A stretch of DNA of 64,000 nt, taken from CANMXU01 sp052030545 (lineage in GTDB: Bacteria; Pseudomonadota; Gammaproteobacteria; Enterobacterales; Alteromonadaceae). The position numbers and the translations under genes were made by a program. Each line of letters starts with the position of its first letter. Position 1 is the first letter of the stretch. Where the stretch lies: positions 248,001 through 312,000 of the forward strand of contig NZ_JBPDIH010000006.1 in the NCBI RefSeq assembly GCF_052030545.1, read 5' to 3'. Below the pieces are notes generated by a model, which was not told the origin of the DNA, did not search any database, and worked only from the letters and a program-made list of their open reading frames with translations. Shown here one piece after another: positions 8,818-17,699 of the stretch.

Positions 8818-8896
8818 TATTACAGCCAAGCGTACTTGGCGTTAAAAAGCGACGGTTCAGCACAGCTGCATCAGCAAGTCGCAGAGGAATATACAA

Positions 8897-10366
8897 ATGT
8901 CAGATCCTATTCAATTTATCAACAATCAATGGCAAGCTGGTCTTGGTCATGCCGTAAGCTCTGTTAACCCAGCGCGCAACGACGTTATTTGGCAAGGGCA
9001 ATCAGCCACAGCTGAACAAGTTGATGCGGCAATAAAAAGTGCTCGCACCGCGTTTGAGTCATGGTCAATGTTAGCGCTCGAGAAACGTATTGCCGTTGTA
9101 CAAAAATTTGCTGAACTGCTCGGTGAAAATAAAGAAGCATTAGCCAATACCATCGCCTTAGAAACCGGTAAGCCCTTATGGGAAACTCGCACTGAAGTCG
9201 GAGCAATGATCGGCAAAGTCGCCATTTCACTAAAAGCCTATGATGAGCGCACTGGAACGGTAGAAAACCCAATGCCTGGCGCAAAAGCTATCATTCGTCA
9301 TAAGCCTCATGGCGTAGTTGCGGTTTTTGGTCCGTATAATTTTCCTGGCCATTTACCTAACGGGCATATCGTACCGGCGCTTATCGCTGGCAATACCGTG
9401 GTATTCAAGCCAAGCGAATTAACACCAAAAGTTGCACAAGAAACATTAAAGTTATGGCAACAGGCAGGTTTACCTGCCGGCGTGGTCAATATGGTGCAAG
9501 GCGAAGTAGAAACAGGTAAAGCCCTTGCAAGCCATAAATTGATTGACGGTTTATTTTTCACGGGTAGTTCAAATACCGGTCATTTATTGCATCAACAATT
9601 TGGCGGTCAGCCGGGTAAAATTTTAGCGCTTGAAATGGGTGGAAATAACCCATTAATTGTTAAAGATGCACAAGATATTGATGCCGTTGTGCACGATATT
9701 ATTCAATCAGCATTTGTTACTACCGGCCAACGCTGTACGTGTGCGCGTCGATTATTTATTGAAAGCAATGCTCAAGGTGATGCCATTTTAGCGAAACTAC
9801 TCAGCGCTACCCAAGCGATTAAAATTGGCTACTATGATGATGAAGAGCAACCTTTTATGGGTTCAATGATTTCAGAAAAAGCCGCATTAGGTTTAGTTGC
9901 AGCTCAGCAGCAATTACTCGATCTTGGTGGTCAATCTTTAATAGAAATGAAACACCTAGAAACCGGTACCGGCTTTATTTCACCGGGTATTATTGATGTA
10001 ACTAACATTAGTGAAATGCCTGATGATGAGCATTTTGGCCCATTATTAAAAGTGTATCGTTACAGCGATTTTGACCAAGCAATTGATGAAGCTAACAACA
10101 CCAGCTTTGGCTTATCCGCAGGTTTACTCGCAGATAACGAAAGTGATTACCAACATTTTTTCAGCCGTATTCGCGCTGGTATTGTTAATTGGAACAAGCC
10201 AATTACGGGCGCTAGCAGCGCGGCACCATTTGGCGGTATTGGCGGTAGCGGTAACCACAGAGCGAGCGCATACTATGCCGCCGATTACTGTGCTTACCCT
10301 GTAGCATCAGTTGAGGCTGAAAAAGTGAAATTACCTGAAAACTTAAGCCCTGGCTTAGCGATTTAA
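8897..10366 (+). CDS. astD: N-succinylglutamate 5-semialdehyde dehydrogenase
   Basis: An NAD-dependent aldehyde dehydrogenase that oxidises succinylglutamate semialdehyde to succinylglutamate, the fourth AST step. Its 489 residues are standard for AstD. Motifs in order are the NAD-binding FGPYNFPGHLPNGH and NTVVFKPSE, FTGSSNTG, the catalytic-Glu segment LEMGGNNP and the nucleophile-Cys segment TTGQRCTCARR. The E/F segment HFGPLLKVYRY and the C-terminal NWNKPITGASSAAPFGG typical of AstD follow. The ATG has GAGGAA about 8 nt upstream. It is the last gene of the argD-astA-astD run. Confidence 0.95.
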   Translation: MSDPIQFINNQWQAGLGHAVSSVNPARNDVIWQGQSATAEQVDAAIKSARTAFESWSMLALEKRIAVVQKFAELLGENKEALANTIALETGKPLWETRTEVGAMIGKVAISLKAYDERTGTVENPMPGAKAIIRHKPHGVVAVFGPYNFPGHLPNGHIVPALIAGNTVVFKPSELTPKVAQETLKLWQQAGLPAGVVNMVQGEVETGKALASHKLIDGLFFTGSSNTGHLLHQQFGGQPGKILALEMGGNNPLIVKDAQDIDAVVHDIIQSAFVTTGQRCTCARRLFIESNAQGDAILAKLLSATQAIKIGYYDDEEQPFMGSMISEKAALGLVAAQQQLLDLGGQSLIEMKHLETGTGFISPGIIDVTNISEMPDDEHFGPLLKVYRYSDFDQAIDEANNTSFGLSAGLLADNESDYQHFFSRIRAGIVNWNKPITGASSAAPFGGIGGSGNHRASAYYAADYCAYPVASVEAEKVKLPENLSPGLAI

Positions 10367-10433
10367 TTGTTTATCTAATTGCGTACTAATTAACTAGGTA
10401 ATTGACCATGCAATTATTCGATGCAATGAAATT

Positions 10434-10456
10434 AGCAGGCAAAAAGCCCTGCTTTT
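10434..10456 (+). terminator. Weak terminator-like hairpin after astD
   Basis: AGCAGG (10434-10439) pairs with CCTGCT (10448-10453) and is followed by three more T residues. The stem is short and the loop is A-rich, so this is only a moderate candidate. Confidence 0.45.
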
Positions 10457-10867
10457 ACAAAAGCATTGACCAGTTATAAAACACTGGCGGATAGCTTCTA
10501 TTCGTCAGTTTTTCACGTTATATAAAATCTGTCATCTAGGCTATCTTCCTTATTAAAACTAACCAGCTCTTGGTTAATGTTAACTAACCTGAACTCGGTT
10601 TAAGAGATATTTAACTAATTTAAATATAGAACTATAATTTTAAGTTAAGCTCTAGCTTACTAATTTTGCTTAATTCAAGGCAAATTTACGCGTCAATAGC
10701 TAGCCACGGCTTTGGTTCATACGTCGCTCTACCTTCCACATCCATGTGGGCGTATTGCAAGTGAATTTAACGCGGAAGTAAGTAAAAATAGCAGCTAGAG
10801 AAGTATTTATTAAGCCGAGAGCAGGTTAACTACACTTACTGTACAAAACAGTCACAAGGAGTCAGCT
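10457..10867. other. Non-coding gap with a CCACAT-CC-ATGTGG hairpin
   Basis: No credible gene lies here. At 10736-10749 there is a perfect inverted repeat, CCACAT-CC-ATGTGG. It has the same core as the repeats at 3841-4254 but different arm bases. The preceding ACGTCGCTCTACC resembles flanks of that repeat family on the other strand. The rest is AT-rich and must contain the promoter of the following gene. A good ribosome site (AAGGAG) precedes the ATG at 10868. Confidence 0.6.
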
Positions 10868-11671
10868 ATGACAACTGAAGTAACTTCGCTATTTGACCAT
10901 ATTTGGCAAGATTATATTGCTCTCACACCTTCTGCTGAAAAAATTCATCAGCTGTTAGGCCATGGCGATAAGATCATCAATGACCATGTAGCCTATCGCA
11001 CCTTTAATTTGGCCAAAGTTAACAAAGATAAACTAGCACAGCACCTTTTAGCATTAGGCTACAAAGAATGTGGTCAATACCAGTTTGAACAAAAAAAATT
11101 AGTCGCAAGCCATTATGAACACAGTGACGATACTTTGCCTAAAGTGTTTATTAGTGAATTGTTAGTGGAAGCGTTTTCAGCACAAGCACAAGCAATTATC
11201 AAGCGTATTGTTGATAGTATTGACAGCGATGCAATCGACCATAATAATTTTTTATTTTCAGGTAGAAGCTGGCCGATAAGCTCACAAGAATATAAAACGC
11301 TACTGAGCGAAAGCGAGTATGCTGCATGGTTAGCCGTTTGGGGCTATCGTGCTAATCACTTCACCGTTAGCATTAATCACCTTGCCCAATTCGATAATAT
11401 TGTTGCCGTTAACGACAAACTTAAACAAGCCGGCTATAAACTAAATGCCACTGGCGGCGAGGTCAAAGGTGATGCTAGCGTTAAATTAGAGCAATCTTCA
11501 ACAATGGCCGACCGTATTGAAGTGAAATTTAGTGACACCACGTTAGCGATCCCTAGCTGTTTTTATGAATTCGCCCTTCGTTACCCTAATAGCGATGGTA
11601 GTTTATATACGGGCTTTGTTGCCGCTTCAGCCGATAAAATATTTGAAAGTACCAACGCAACAAATGACTAA
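10868..11671 (+). CDS. DUF1338-family protein (2-oxoadipate dioxygenase/decarboxylase-like)
   Basis: A 267-residue protein of the DUF1338/HglS (YdcJ) fold, whose characterised members are Fe(II) enzymes converting 2-oxoadipate to 2-hydroxyglutarate in lysine breakdown. The likely metal ligands are visible: His in DHVAYRTF near residue 39, His in YRANHFTVS in the middle and Glu in CFYEFALRYP near the C-terminus. It is much shorter than the 450-residue HglS and looks like the compact version found in Alteromonadales. It follows the ast genes but is separated by about 500 bp, so it is probably its own transcript. An amino-acid catabolic role is inferred from family and neighbours. Confidence 0.8.
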   Translation: MTTEVTSLFDHIWQDYIALTPSAEKIHQLLGHGDKIINDHVAYRTFNLAKVNKDKLAQHLLALGYKECGQYQFEQKKLVASHYEHSDDTLPKVFISELLVEAFSAQAQAIIKRIVDSIDSDAIDHNNFLFSGRSWPISSQEYKTLLSESEYAAWLAVWGYRANHFTVSINHLAQFDNIVAVNDKLKQAGYKLNATGGEVKGDASVKLEQSSTMADRIEVKFSDTTLAIPSCFYEFALRYPNSDGSLYTGFVAASADKIFESTNATND

Positions 11672-11682
11672 GTGATTGAATT

Positions 11683-11720
11683 AGAAATTAAGTAGATGCA
11701 TTTCTACTTAATTTCTTTAT
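11683..11720 (+). terminator. Rho-independent terminator after the DUF1338 gene
   Basis: A perfect 14-bp stem (11683-11696 with 11703-11716) closes a 6-nt loop; the downstream arm runs into TTATTT. It starts 12 bp after the stop codon. Confidence 0.8.
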
Positions 11721-11798
11721 TTAAATCAGATAGCATTTTTTTGTGTTACCGTTAATAATGTAAATACGTTGCTTTCAAATTTTTAGGGATAAATCATT

Positions 11799-12170
11799 AT
11801 GGTTACGAACACCGAAGGTTATATTCATATCATTGAATATTTAACGGAGCATTTATCACTGTTTGAAAACCGTGATAACGTTCCAACTAATGGTGCAACG
11901 GTAATGGAAGAAATTGAAAGCCAATTAAGCTCACTTATTATTAATGTTTGTAGTCAAAACGAAGCGTTAAGCTTTAATCAACGTAATACCATTATTCGCG
12001 AAGTCGACGCTATTGTTTATGATCTAGAAGAAATACTCTCTGGTGTCGTCAATAATCACGTAAGCCCTGCACAGCTTGAATTTATTAAAGAATGGGCCAT
12101 GCTCATTAAAAATCTATTTGATACTGAAATTCATGCGCAAATGTTGTCTCAACCTTCTTCATCAACTTAA
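11799..12170 (+). CDS. Small helical protein, DUF3802-like
   Basis: A soluble, acidic, mostly helical protein of 123 residues with no signal peptide or metal motif. The start GYIHIIEYLTEHLSLF and the middle ESQLSSLIINVC and IIREVDAIVYDLEEIL resemble, from memory, the DUF3802 family of Shewanella and relatives. The assignment rests on overall pattern rather than a catalytic signature. The ATG has AGGGAT about 7 nt upstream. It is a single gene, with a terminator before it and a 143-bp gap after it. The function is unknown. Confidence 0.6.
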   Translation: MVTNTEGYIHIIEYLTEHLSLFENRDNVPTNGATVMEEIESQLSSLIINVCSQNEALSFNQRNTIIREVDAIVYDLEEILSGVVNNHVSPAQLEFIKEWAMLIKNLFDTEIHAQMLSQPSSST

Positions 12171-12313
12171 GTGTTCATACGTCATTACAATTTTCGTAAT
12201 TAGTGAAAGAAAAACCGTACATTAATACAACTCCTGATAGCTTGCTGCGCTAGTATGCACCTTAAAGGTTCGTTAAAATAACGGTATACTTTGATTTAAC
12301 GAAAACAAAAATT

Positions 12314-12718
12314 ATGAAAGCAACAGTAAAGTGGATTGGTGAAGAGCTTTTTTTAGGTACATCAGACAGTGGTCATACGTTAGTAATGGATGCCAATGGT
12401 GGCAAGCTTGCGCCAAGCCCTATGGAAAACGTACTTATTTCACTAGGTGGCTGTTCAAGTGTTGACGTTGTTAGCATTCTACAAAAATCTCGCCAGCAAG
12501 TAGCAGGCTGCCATGTCGAAATTAGTGGCAACCGTGTTGAAACCGTACCTAAGCTATTTTCAGACATTCATCTGCACTTTGTTATTACTGGTACCGCTGT
12601 CAGCGAAAAACAAGTTGAGCGCGCTGTTAGCCTTTCTGCTGACAAGTATTGTTCTGTTGCTTTGATGCTAGCAGGTAAAGTTAATATTACCCATGACTTT
12701 GCTATTGTTGAGCAATAA
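12314..12718 (+). CDS. OsmC-family protein (YhfA-like)
   Basis: A 134-residue OsmC/Ohr-superfamily protein of the YhfA subgroup. OsmC proteins are thiol peroxidases that reduce organic hydroperoxides with two cysteines. Both candidate cysteines are present, in LGGCSSVDVV (about residue 55) and DKYCSVALML (about residue 116), and the conserved SPMENVLISLGG block precedes the first. It is convergent with prkB and shares a bidirectional terminator with it. In E. coli the homologue yhfA is next to prkB and crp, so this is a partly conserved neighbourhood. The physiological substrate of the YhfA group is not established. Confidence 0.85.
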   Translation: MKATVKWIGEELFLGTSDSGHTLVMDANGGKLAPSPMENVLISLGGCSSVDVVSILQKSRQQVAGCHVEISGNRVETVPKLFSDIHLHFVITGTAVSEKQVERAVSLSADKYCSVALMLAGKVNITHDFAIVEQ

Positions 12719-12733
12719 CGAGTTATTTACTAA

Positions 12734-12757
12734 AAAGCCGCTTCATTAGCGGCTTTT
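12734..12757. terminator. Bidirectional terminator between the OsmC gene and prkB
   Basis: AAAGCCGC (12734-12741) pairs with GCGGCTTT (12749-12756) across a 7-nt loop. It has T residues on the plus side and an A run on the left that becomes a U tract for the minus-strand transcript. Confidence 0.88.
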
Positions 12758-12789
12758 CATTTCCAAAAACGTCTATCTTAAACAGAAAG

Positions 12790-13689
12790 CTACAAGTCAC
12801 TCATCCAATCAAGCTGCTTGTTCGCTTCAGCTTTCTTTTGCATTAAATCTCTAATTAATGGTGTCAGTAGTAATTCCATTGCCAAACCCATTTTACCACC
12901 TGGCACAACTAAGGTATTAACACGCGACATAAATGCACCGTCGATCATGTTGAGGTAATAAGGAAAATCAACATGAGTCCCCTCTCTAAAACGGATTACA
13001 ACAAAGCTTTCATCTAATGTTGGAATTGTTTTTGCGCTAAAAGGGTTTGATGTATCTACGGTAGGTACGCGCTGAAAGTTAATATGAGTACGTGAAAACT
13101 GTGGCGTAATAAAGTTAATGTAATCTTCCATACTTCTTAAAATACTGCCTGTAACGGCTTCTCTGCTATGACCACGCTGGTTGGTATCTCGAATGATTTT
13201 TTGTATCCATTCAAGGTTAACAATTGGCACCATACCGATAAGTAAGTCAACATGTTGGGCTACGTCATTTTTTTCGGTAACTACGCCGCCATGCAAACCT
13301 TCATAAAACAATAAGTCGGTACCCTCACCTAATGTTTCCCATGGCGTAAATGTGCCCGGCATTTGATTGTATGGAACCGCTTCATCGAATGTATGCAAGT
13401 ATTTTCTAACCTTGCCTTTTCCTGTTTCAGAATAGTCTTTGAACAAGGTTTCAAGCGCATCAAAATCATTGGCTTGATCACCAAAATAACTAATATTTCG
13501 CTTATCTTCTTTTGCTTTTCGTTTTTCTACATCCATTTCTTGACGAGAAAAACGATGAAAACTGTCACCCTCAACTTGAGCAGAAGTAATGCCTAAAGAA
13601 CGAAAGATGTGTTCAAACGCTTCTATCGTTGTAGAAGTACCGGCGCCTGATGAACCAGTAACGGCAATAATTGGATTACGGGAAGACAT
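12790..13689 (-). CDS. prkB: Phosphoribulokinase-like P-loop kinase
   Basis: A 299-residue member of the phosphoribulokinase/uridine kinase superfamily, close to E. coli PrkB. The P-loop GSSGAGTST is at the N-terminus. DSFHRFSRQEMD and the central FYEGLHGG (Walker-B-like acid and catalytic region) are followed by basic substrate-binding segments such as RGHSREAVTGSILRS. No Calvin-cycle genes are near, and the role of PrkB in non-autotrophs is not established. The gene is convergent with the OsmC gene and divergent from the peroxidase gene at 13823. Confidence 0.9.
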   Translation of the reverse strand: MSSRNPIIAVTGSSGAGTSTTIEAFEHIFRSLGITSAQVEGDSFHRFSRQEMDVEKRKAKEDKRNISYFGDQANDFDALETLFKDYSETGKGKVRKYLHTFDEAVPYNQMPGTFTPWETLGEGTDLLFYEGLHGGVVTEKNDVAQHVDLLIGMVPIVNLEWIQKIIRDTNQRGHSREAVTGSILRSMEDYINFITPQFSRTHINFQRVPTVDTSNPFSAKTIPTLDESFVVIRFREGTHVDFPYYLNMIDGAFMSRVNTLVVPGGKMGLAMELLLTPLIRDLMQKKAEANKQLDWMSDL

Positions 13690-13822
13690 AAATTCTCACT
13701 TTTAAAACTAACCTGTGTTTTATATGACTATTTAGATATAACTGCAAGCGAATAAAAAAGCATCACAAATAAATATTCTAGACTACACTAAAAAAACAAG
13801 CCCATTCTCAATTAATATATCA

Positions 13823-14854
13823 ATGACATCAACGTATTATCGAAATTTATTTGTATCATTTATCTTTTTCTCTTTAATACCGGTAGGCTATTCAATTTTT
13901 TTGACCGAACAGTCAAAAAACGATGACGTTTCATCATTGAGCAAAACCCAATTTGTTTTTAAGCATGTCGATGGCCCAATTCAACCAATACCTACCGACA
14001 TAGTGATCAATAAAAATTGGGGGGTTTTGGGGAAGGCCCTTTTTCATAGCACATTACTATCCAAAGATAATACGGTTTCGTGCGCATCTTGTCATATGGT
14101 TGATTTTGGTGGTGACGATGGCTTTAGCTTATCTACAGGGGTGAACAATGCTATTGGCACACGTAATTCTCCAACCGTGTTAAATGCGGTATTTAACATT
14201 AAACAGTTTTGGGACGGTCGCAGTTCAAGCCTAGCCGAACAAGCCGTAGGCCCAATACATAACCCTATTGAGATGGCGAGTTCATGGCCTGAGATCATCA
14301 AAAAATTGTCACAAGATAGTTATTTCAACCAAGCTTTTAGTCGCCTAAGCAATCAAGGCGTTACCGTCGATAATATACTGCGTGCAATCGTCACTTATGA
14401 AGAGTCTCTAATTACGCCAAATTCAGCCATCGACAGATACTTACTTGGCGATAAAAGCGCGCTCACCGAGCAGCAACAGCGAGGCTATCAAAAGTTTCTA
14501 AATTTAGGCTGCAGTACCTGCCATCAAGGCAGAAATATAGGTGGCAACATAATGCAAAAGCTTGGTCGTATCAGTGATATTCCAGAACAATTAAAGCTGG
14601 ATTTAGGCAGATACAATATTACGAATAATGAGCAAGATAAGCACATTTTTAAAGTACCAAGTTTGCGTAACGTTGCGCAAACCTCACCCTATTTTCATAA
14701 CGGTTCAATCGATAGTTTAGGAGAAGCTGTTAACATAATGGCAAAAGTTCAACTAGGCATTACGTTAAAGCAACAGGATACAGACGACATAGTTGCGTTA
14801 CTACAGTCGTTTAGTGCTGCGCCAATGGAGATAGGCACCGATGAAGCTAACTAA
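13823..14854 (+). CDS. Membrane-anchored di-heme cytochrome c peroxidase (CcpA/MauG family)
   Basis: A 343-residue periplasmic peroxidase. It starts with a single hydrophobic segment (about residues 9-26) with no obvious cleavage site, so it is probably held in the inner membrane. Two c-type heme sites are visible: CASCH (about residue 92) and CSTCH (about residue 233). Family blocks include GTRNSPTVLNA, FWDGRSSSLAEQA, GPIHNPIEM, and VPSLRNVAQTSPYFHNGS near the C-terminus. These proteins reduce H2O2 or, as in MauG, carry out long-range oxidation. The last 14 bp overlap the start of the hybrid kinase gene in another frame, so the two are surely co-transcribed and probably translationally coupled. 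That points to a signalling rather than purely detoxifying role. Confidence 0.92.
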   Translation: MTSTYYRNLFVSFIFFSLIPVGYSIFLTEQSKNDDVSSLSKTQFVFKHVDGPIQPIPTDIVINKNWGVLGKALFHSTLLSKDNTVSCASCHMVDFGGDDGFSLSTGVNNAIGTRNSPTVLNAVFNIKQFWDGRSSSLAEQAVGPIHNPIEMASSWPEIIKKLSQDSYFNQAFSRLSNQGVTVDNILRAIVTYEESLITPNSAIDRYLLGDKSALTEQQQRGYQKFLNLGCSTCHQGRNIGGNIMQKLGRISDIPEQLKLDLGRYNITNNEQDKHIFKVPSLRNVAQTSPYFHNGSIDSLGEAVNIMAKVQLGITLKQQDTDDIVALLQSFSAAPMEIGTDEAN

Positions 14855-17174
14855 ATACTTACCTGAAGCATTTTGTTTGCTGCTATACGCAACATTTGCT
14901 GTGTTGTTTATAAACGCCCTAGATAAGCGTGAGCAAATTCAAGCGAGGTTAACGACGATTTCTGCCCTTGAAAGTATTATTCCTCAACAGACTGCTGAAA
15001 TACTAAATACTAACTTTAATAGCAACTTACATTACGACCTTTATGCTCAGTTTCAGCTAGAAATAGAAAGGCTGATGCTTCATTTGCCCATTGATAGCGA
15101 AATTAAGACGGCTCTAGAGCAATATAACCGCCTAACTGACAATTATATGCAGTTAGTGACTATGCTTAAAACATCAAGGCGATTGGTTGTCTTTAGTAAA
15201 GCTATACCTAGCGCTCAGCAACAAATTATTAATAGTGAATTAATGAAGTTCACCATTTCACCCACTCAGCAACAAAAACAAAGCTTCACTAATAAGTTAT
15301 CAACAGTACTGGGAGATAAAACAAAAGTAAGTAGTGAACATTTGTCGATTATTCAACACGCAAATTTTATCGCCAATAATACCCAAACTTCACAAGAGTT
15401 AATGGAGCAAGTAAAAACCTCAAATATTAATAGTTATTTGGTTAAGCGATACTCTTCCTTACAACAGCAATACCAGCACTTATCTGAATTAGTTGTCGCT
15501 TACTTATTTCTTATTATATTGAGCCTGTTGTTTATTTTTATCATTTTGCTTAAGCGCCAACAAAACCATTTAAAGCATCAAACTTTGCGTGCTAATGCCG
15601 CGGCTAAAGCCAAAAGTCTTTTTTTAGCAAACATGTCGCATGAAATACGTACCCCTTTAACAGGCATTATTGGTCTATCTGAGCTTTGTTTAGAAACCAA
15701 GCTTTCAACGACACAAAAAGATTATCTCGATAAAGTACTTTTTTCTGCAACGTCACTATTAAGCATCATCAACGATATTCTAGACTACTCTAAAATCGAA
15801 GCAGGTAAACTTTCAATAGACTATATCGATTTCGAGCACGAAAAACTGTTTGAAAACCTTGATACTATGCTAAGTAAAGCGGCAGAGACAAAAGGGTTAG
15901 AGATTATTTATCAATTAGATCCTAATATTTCACCTTGGATAAACAGCGACCCCGTAAGACTTGGGCAAATACTCGTAAATTTAGTTGGTAACGGTATAAA
16001 ATTTACCGACAAAGGGCATATATACATTCAAGCCAAAGTTGTTGATATTGCTGAACACACTGAGATAGCAGCTAAGCTGACTGATGTAACTGAGTACCAA
16101 TTGATTCAATATAAAGTCACCGATACTGGTATAGGCTTAAGTAGCGAACAAGCAAGTAAACTGTTTGAGCGCTTTGTTCAAGCAGACGACTCCACCACTC
16201 GTAAATACGGCGGTACTGGCTTAGGTTTGTCCATATGCAGAACGCTTGCTGAGCTTATGCACGGGAGTATTGAAGTGCAAAGTCAATTGAATGTTGGTTC
16301 AACATTTCTAGTCACACTTCCGGTAAAAATCACACAACAAGGAGAAGCTAAGCAGCTTGATATAAGTGAATTATCAGGAAAAACACTGCTACTTTTAGAA
16401 GATAACCTGATCACCCAAGAAGTTATTTCGAAAATTGCGCATCACCTCGGCATGCAAATAGAAATTACCGATTCCGTAAGTAAAGCAATTTCTGCCTGCC
16501 AAGTTCAAATATTTGATTACGCAATAGTCGATTGGCACTTGCCTTCAGAAAGTGGTCTTGATTTCATCAAACAAATGAAAAGCGATGAAAATCAGCCAAA
16601 AGAAATAGTTATATGTAGCGCCTTTAACCACAAACAGATTGAAGATCGTGAACAATTACTTAAGCATCATAAATTTCTGTCTAAACCTTTTACCATTTCT
16701 CGATTTTATAACAGCCTAACCAACCCTCAAAAGATTCATCAACAAAAAAACATAGCGCAAGCACAGCAAACTATCGTACAAGAAGATAGGTCTGAATGTG
16801 ACTCGAAACCTCGCATATTATTGGTCGAAGATAATAGAATTAATCAGACCATTGCAACCACTATTCTTAAAAACCTCAACCTTTCAGTAGATCATGCAGA
16901 AGATGGCTTGGCCTCAATAATGAAAGCGAAAATGAACCACTACGATGTAATTTTAATGGATATTAGAATGCCTGTAATGGACGGCATGGAAGCAACCAAG
17001 GAATTGAGGAAACTCTATGATGAAAATGAATTAGTGATCATTGCACTGACCGCAAATGTTACTGAAGAAGAAGTTAAGCACTATTTAAGTATAGGTATGA
17101 ACAGTCACTTGTGTAAGCCTTATGACAAACAGTTGATTAAAGAAGAGCTCGCAAAATATATCGACCTTAAATAA
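14841..17174 (+). CDS. Hybrid sensor histidine kinase with two receiver domains
   Basis: A 777-residue inner-membrane hybrid kinase. TM1 (about 8-26) and TM2 (about 213-234) flank a roughly 185-residue all-helical periplasmic domain with no PAS signature, resembling the DAHL type. HisKA has the phospho-His at residue 267 (NMSHEIRTPLTG). HATPase motifs are GNGIKFTD, DTGIGLS and GGTGLGLSI. The first receiver has D564 (VDWHLP) and KPF; the second has D707 (MDIRMPVMDG) and KPY. No HPt or output domain is present, so a separate HPt or regulator must follow in the relay. The ATG lies inside the peroxidase gene (14-bp overlap), suggesting the kinase reads the state of that periplasmic heme protein or its substrate. 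The ligand is unknown. Confidence 0.93.
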   Translation: MKLTKYLPEAFCLLLYATFAVLFINALDKREQIQARLTTISALESIIPQQTAEILNTNFNSNLHYDLYAQFQLEIERLMLHLPIDSEIKTALEQYNRLTDNYMQLVTMLKTSRRLVVFSKAIPSAQQQIINSELMKFTISPTQQQKQSFTNKLSTVLGDKTKVSSEHLSIIQHANFIANNTQTSQELMEQVKTSNINSYLVKRYSSLQQQYQHLSELVVAYLFLIILSLLFIFIILLKRQQNHLKHQTLRANAAAKAKSLFLANMSHEIRTPLTGIIGLSELCLETKLSTTQKDYLDKVLFSATSLLSIINDILDYSKIEAGKLSIDYIDFEHEKLFENLDTMLSKAAETKGLEIIYQLDPNISPWINSDPVRLGQILVNLVGNGIKFTDKGHIYIQAKVVDIAEHTEIAAKLTDVTEYQLIQYKVTDTGIGLSSEQASKLFERFVQADDSTTRKYGGTGLGLSICRTLAELMHGSIEVQSQLNVGSTFLVTLPVKITQQGEAKQLDISELSGKTLLLLEDNLITQEVISKIAHHLGMQIEITDSVSKAISACQVQIFDYAIVDWHLPSESGLDFIKQMKSDENQPKEIVICSAFNHKQIEDREQLLKHHKFLSKPFTISRFYNSLTNPQKIHQQKNIAQAQQTIVQEDRSECDSKPRILLVEDNRINQTIATTILKNLNLSVDHAEDGLASIMKAKMNHYDVILMDIRMPVMDGMEATKELRKLYDENELVIIALTANVTEEEVKHYLSIGMNSHLCKPYDKQLIKEELAKYIDLK

Positions 17175-17196
17175 CGTTTAGTGAATAAGTAAAAAC

Positions 17197-17224
17197 AAAA
17201 AACGGAGCCGAGGCTCCGTTTTTA
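17197..17224. terminator. Bidirectional terminator between the hybrid kinase and rplQ
   Basis: A 9-bp GC-rich stem, AACGGAGCC (17201-17209) with GGCTCCGTT (17212-17220), has an A run before it and T residues after it. It ends the kinase transcript on plus and the alpha ribosomal operon on minus, 29 bp after the rplQ stop. Confidence 0.92.
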
Positions 17225-17249
17225 AATATGAAGTTAATTTATTACTAAA

Positions 17250-17654
17250 TTAAGCTTCAGTTGCTTCTTCAACTACTTCAGCAGCTTCTTCAACTACTGG
17301 GCGGTCTACTAATTCAACGTAAGCCATAGGTGCTTTATCACCAGTACGGTAACCGCATTTTAAAATGCGAGTGTAACCACCTGGACGTTCTTGGTAACGT
17401 TCACCAAGTTCGTTAAATAAAATACCAACTACTTCTTGATCACGTGTGCGGGCAAATGCCAAACGGCGGTTTGCTACACTGTCGGTCTTAGCCAATGTAA
17501 TTAATGGCTCTACAACGCGACGTAGTTCTTTAGCTTTAGCTACAGTCGTTTTAATAACGCCGTGCTTTACTAAAGAGCTTGCCATATTGCGGAACATCGC
17601 CTGGCGATGACTGCTATTACGGTTTAACTGGCGACCGCTTTTACGATGACGCAT
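17250..17654 (-). CDS. rplQ: 50S ribosomal protein L17
   Basis: Large-subunit protein near the exit tunnel and the last gene of the alpha operon. The start MRHRKSGRQLNRNSSHRQAMFRN is diagnostic (here split: MRHRKSGRQLNR, then NSSHRQAMFRNM). The 134 residues exceed E. coli L17 slightly, because of an Ala/Glu-rich tail (VVEEAAEVVEEATEA). It starts 45 bp after rpoA. Confidence 0.97.
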   Translation of the reverse strand: MRHRKSGRQLNRNSSHRQAMFRNMASSLVKHGVIKTTVAKAKELRRVVEPLITLAKTDSVANRRLAFARTRDQEVVGILFNELGERYQERPGGYTRILKCGYRTGDKAPMAYVELVDRPVVEEAAEVVEEATEA

Positions 17655-17699
17655 AAGTTAATCCTTATCTCTCTCAACTGTTAAAAAACGATGATCGAC

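Noticed and set aside
10408..10479. 23-codon ORF after astD
   Set aside because: It overlaps a terminator-like hairpin, has only a weak AGG upstream and shows no recognisable sequence.
14092..14301. Minus-strand ORF within the peroxidase gene
   Set aside because: It is a shadow of a clear di-heme peroxidase frame, without its own signals.
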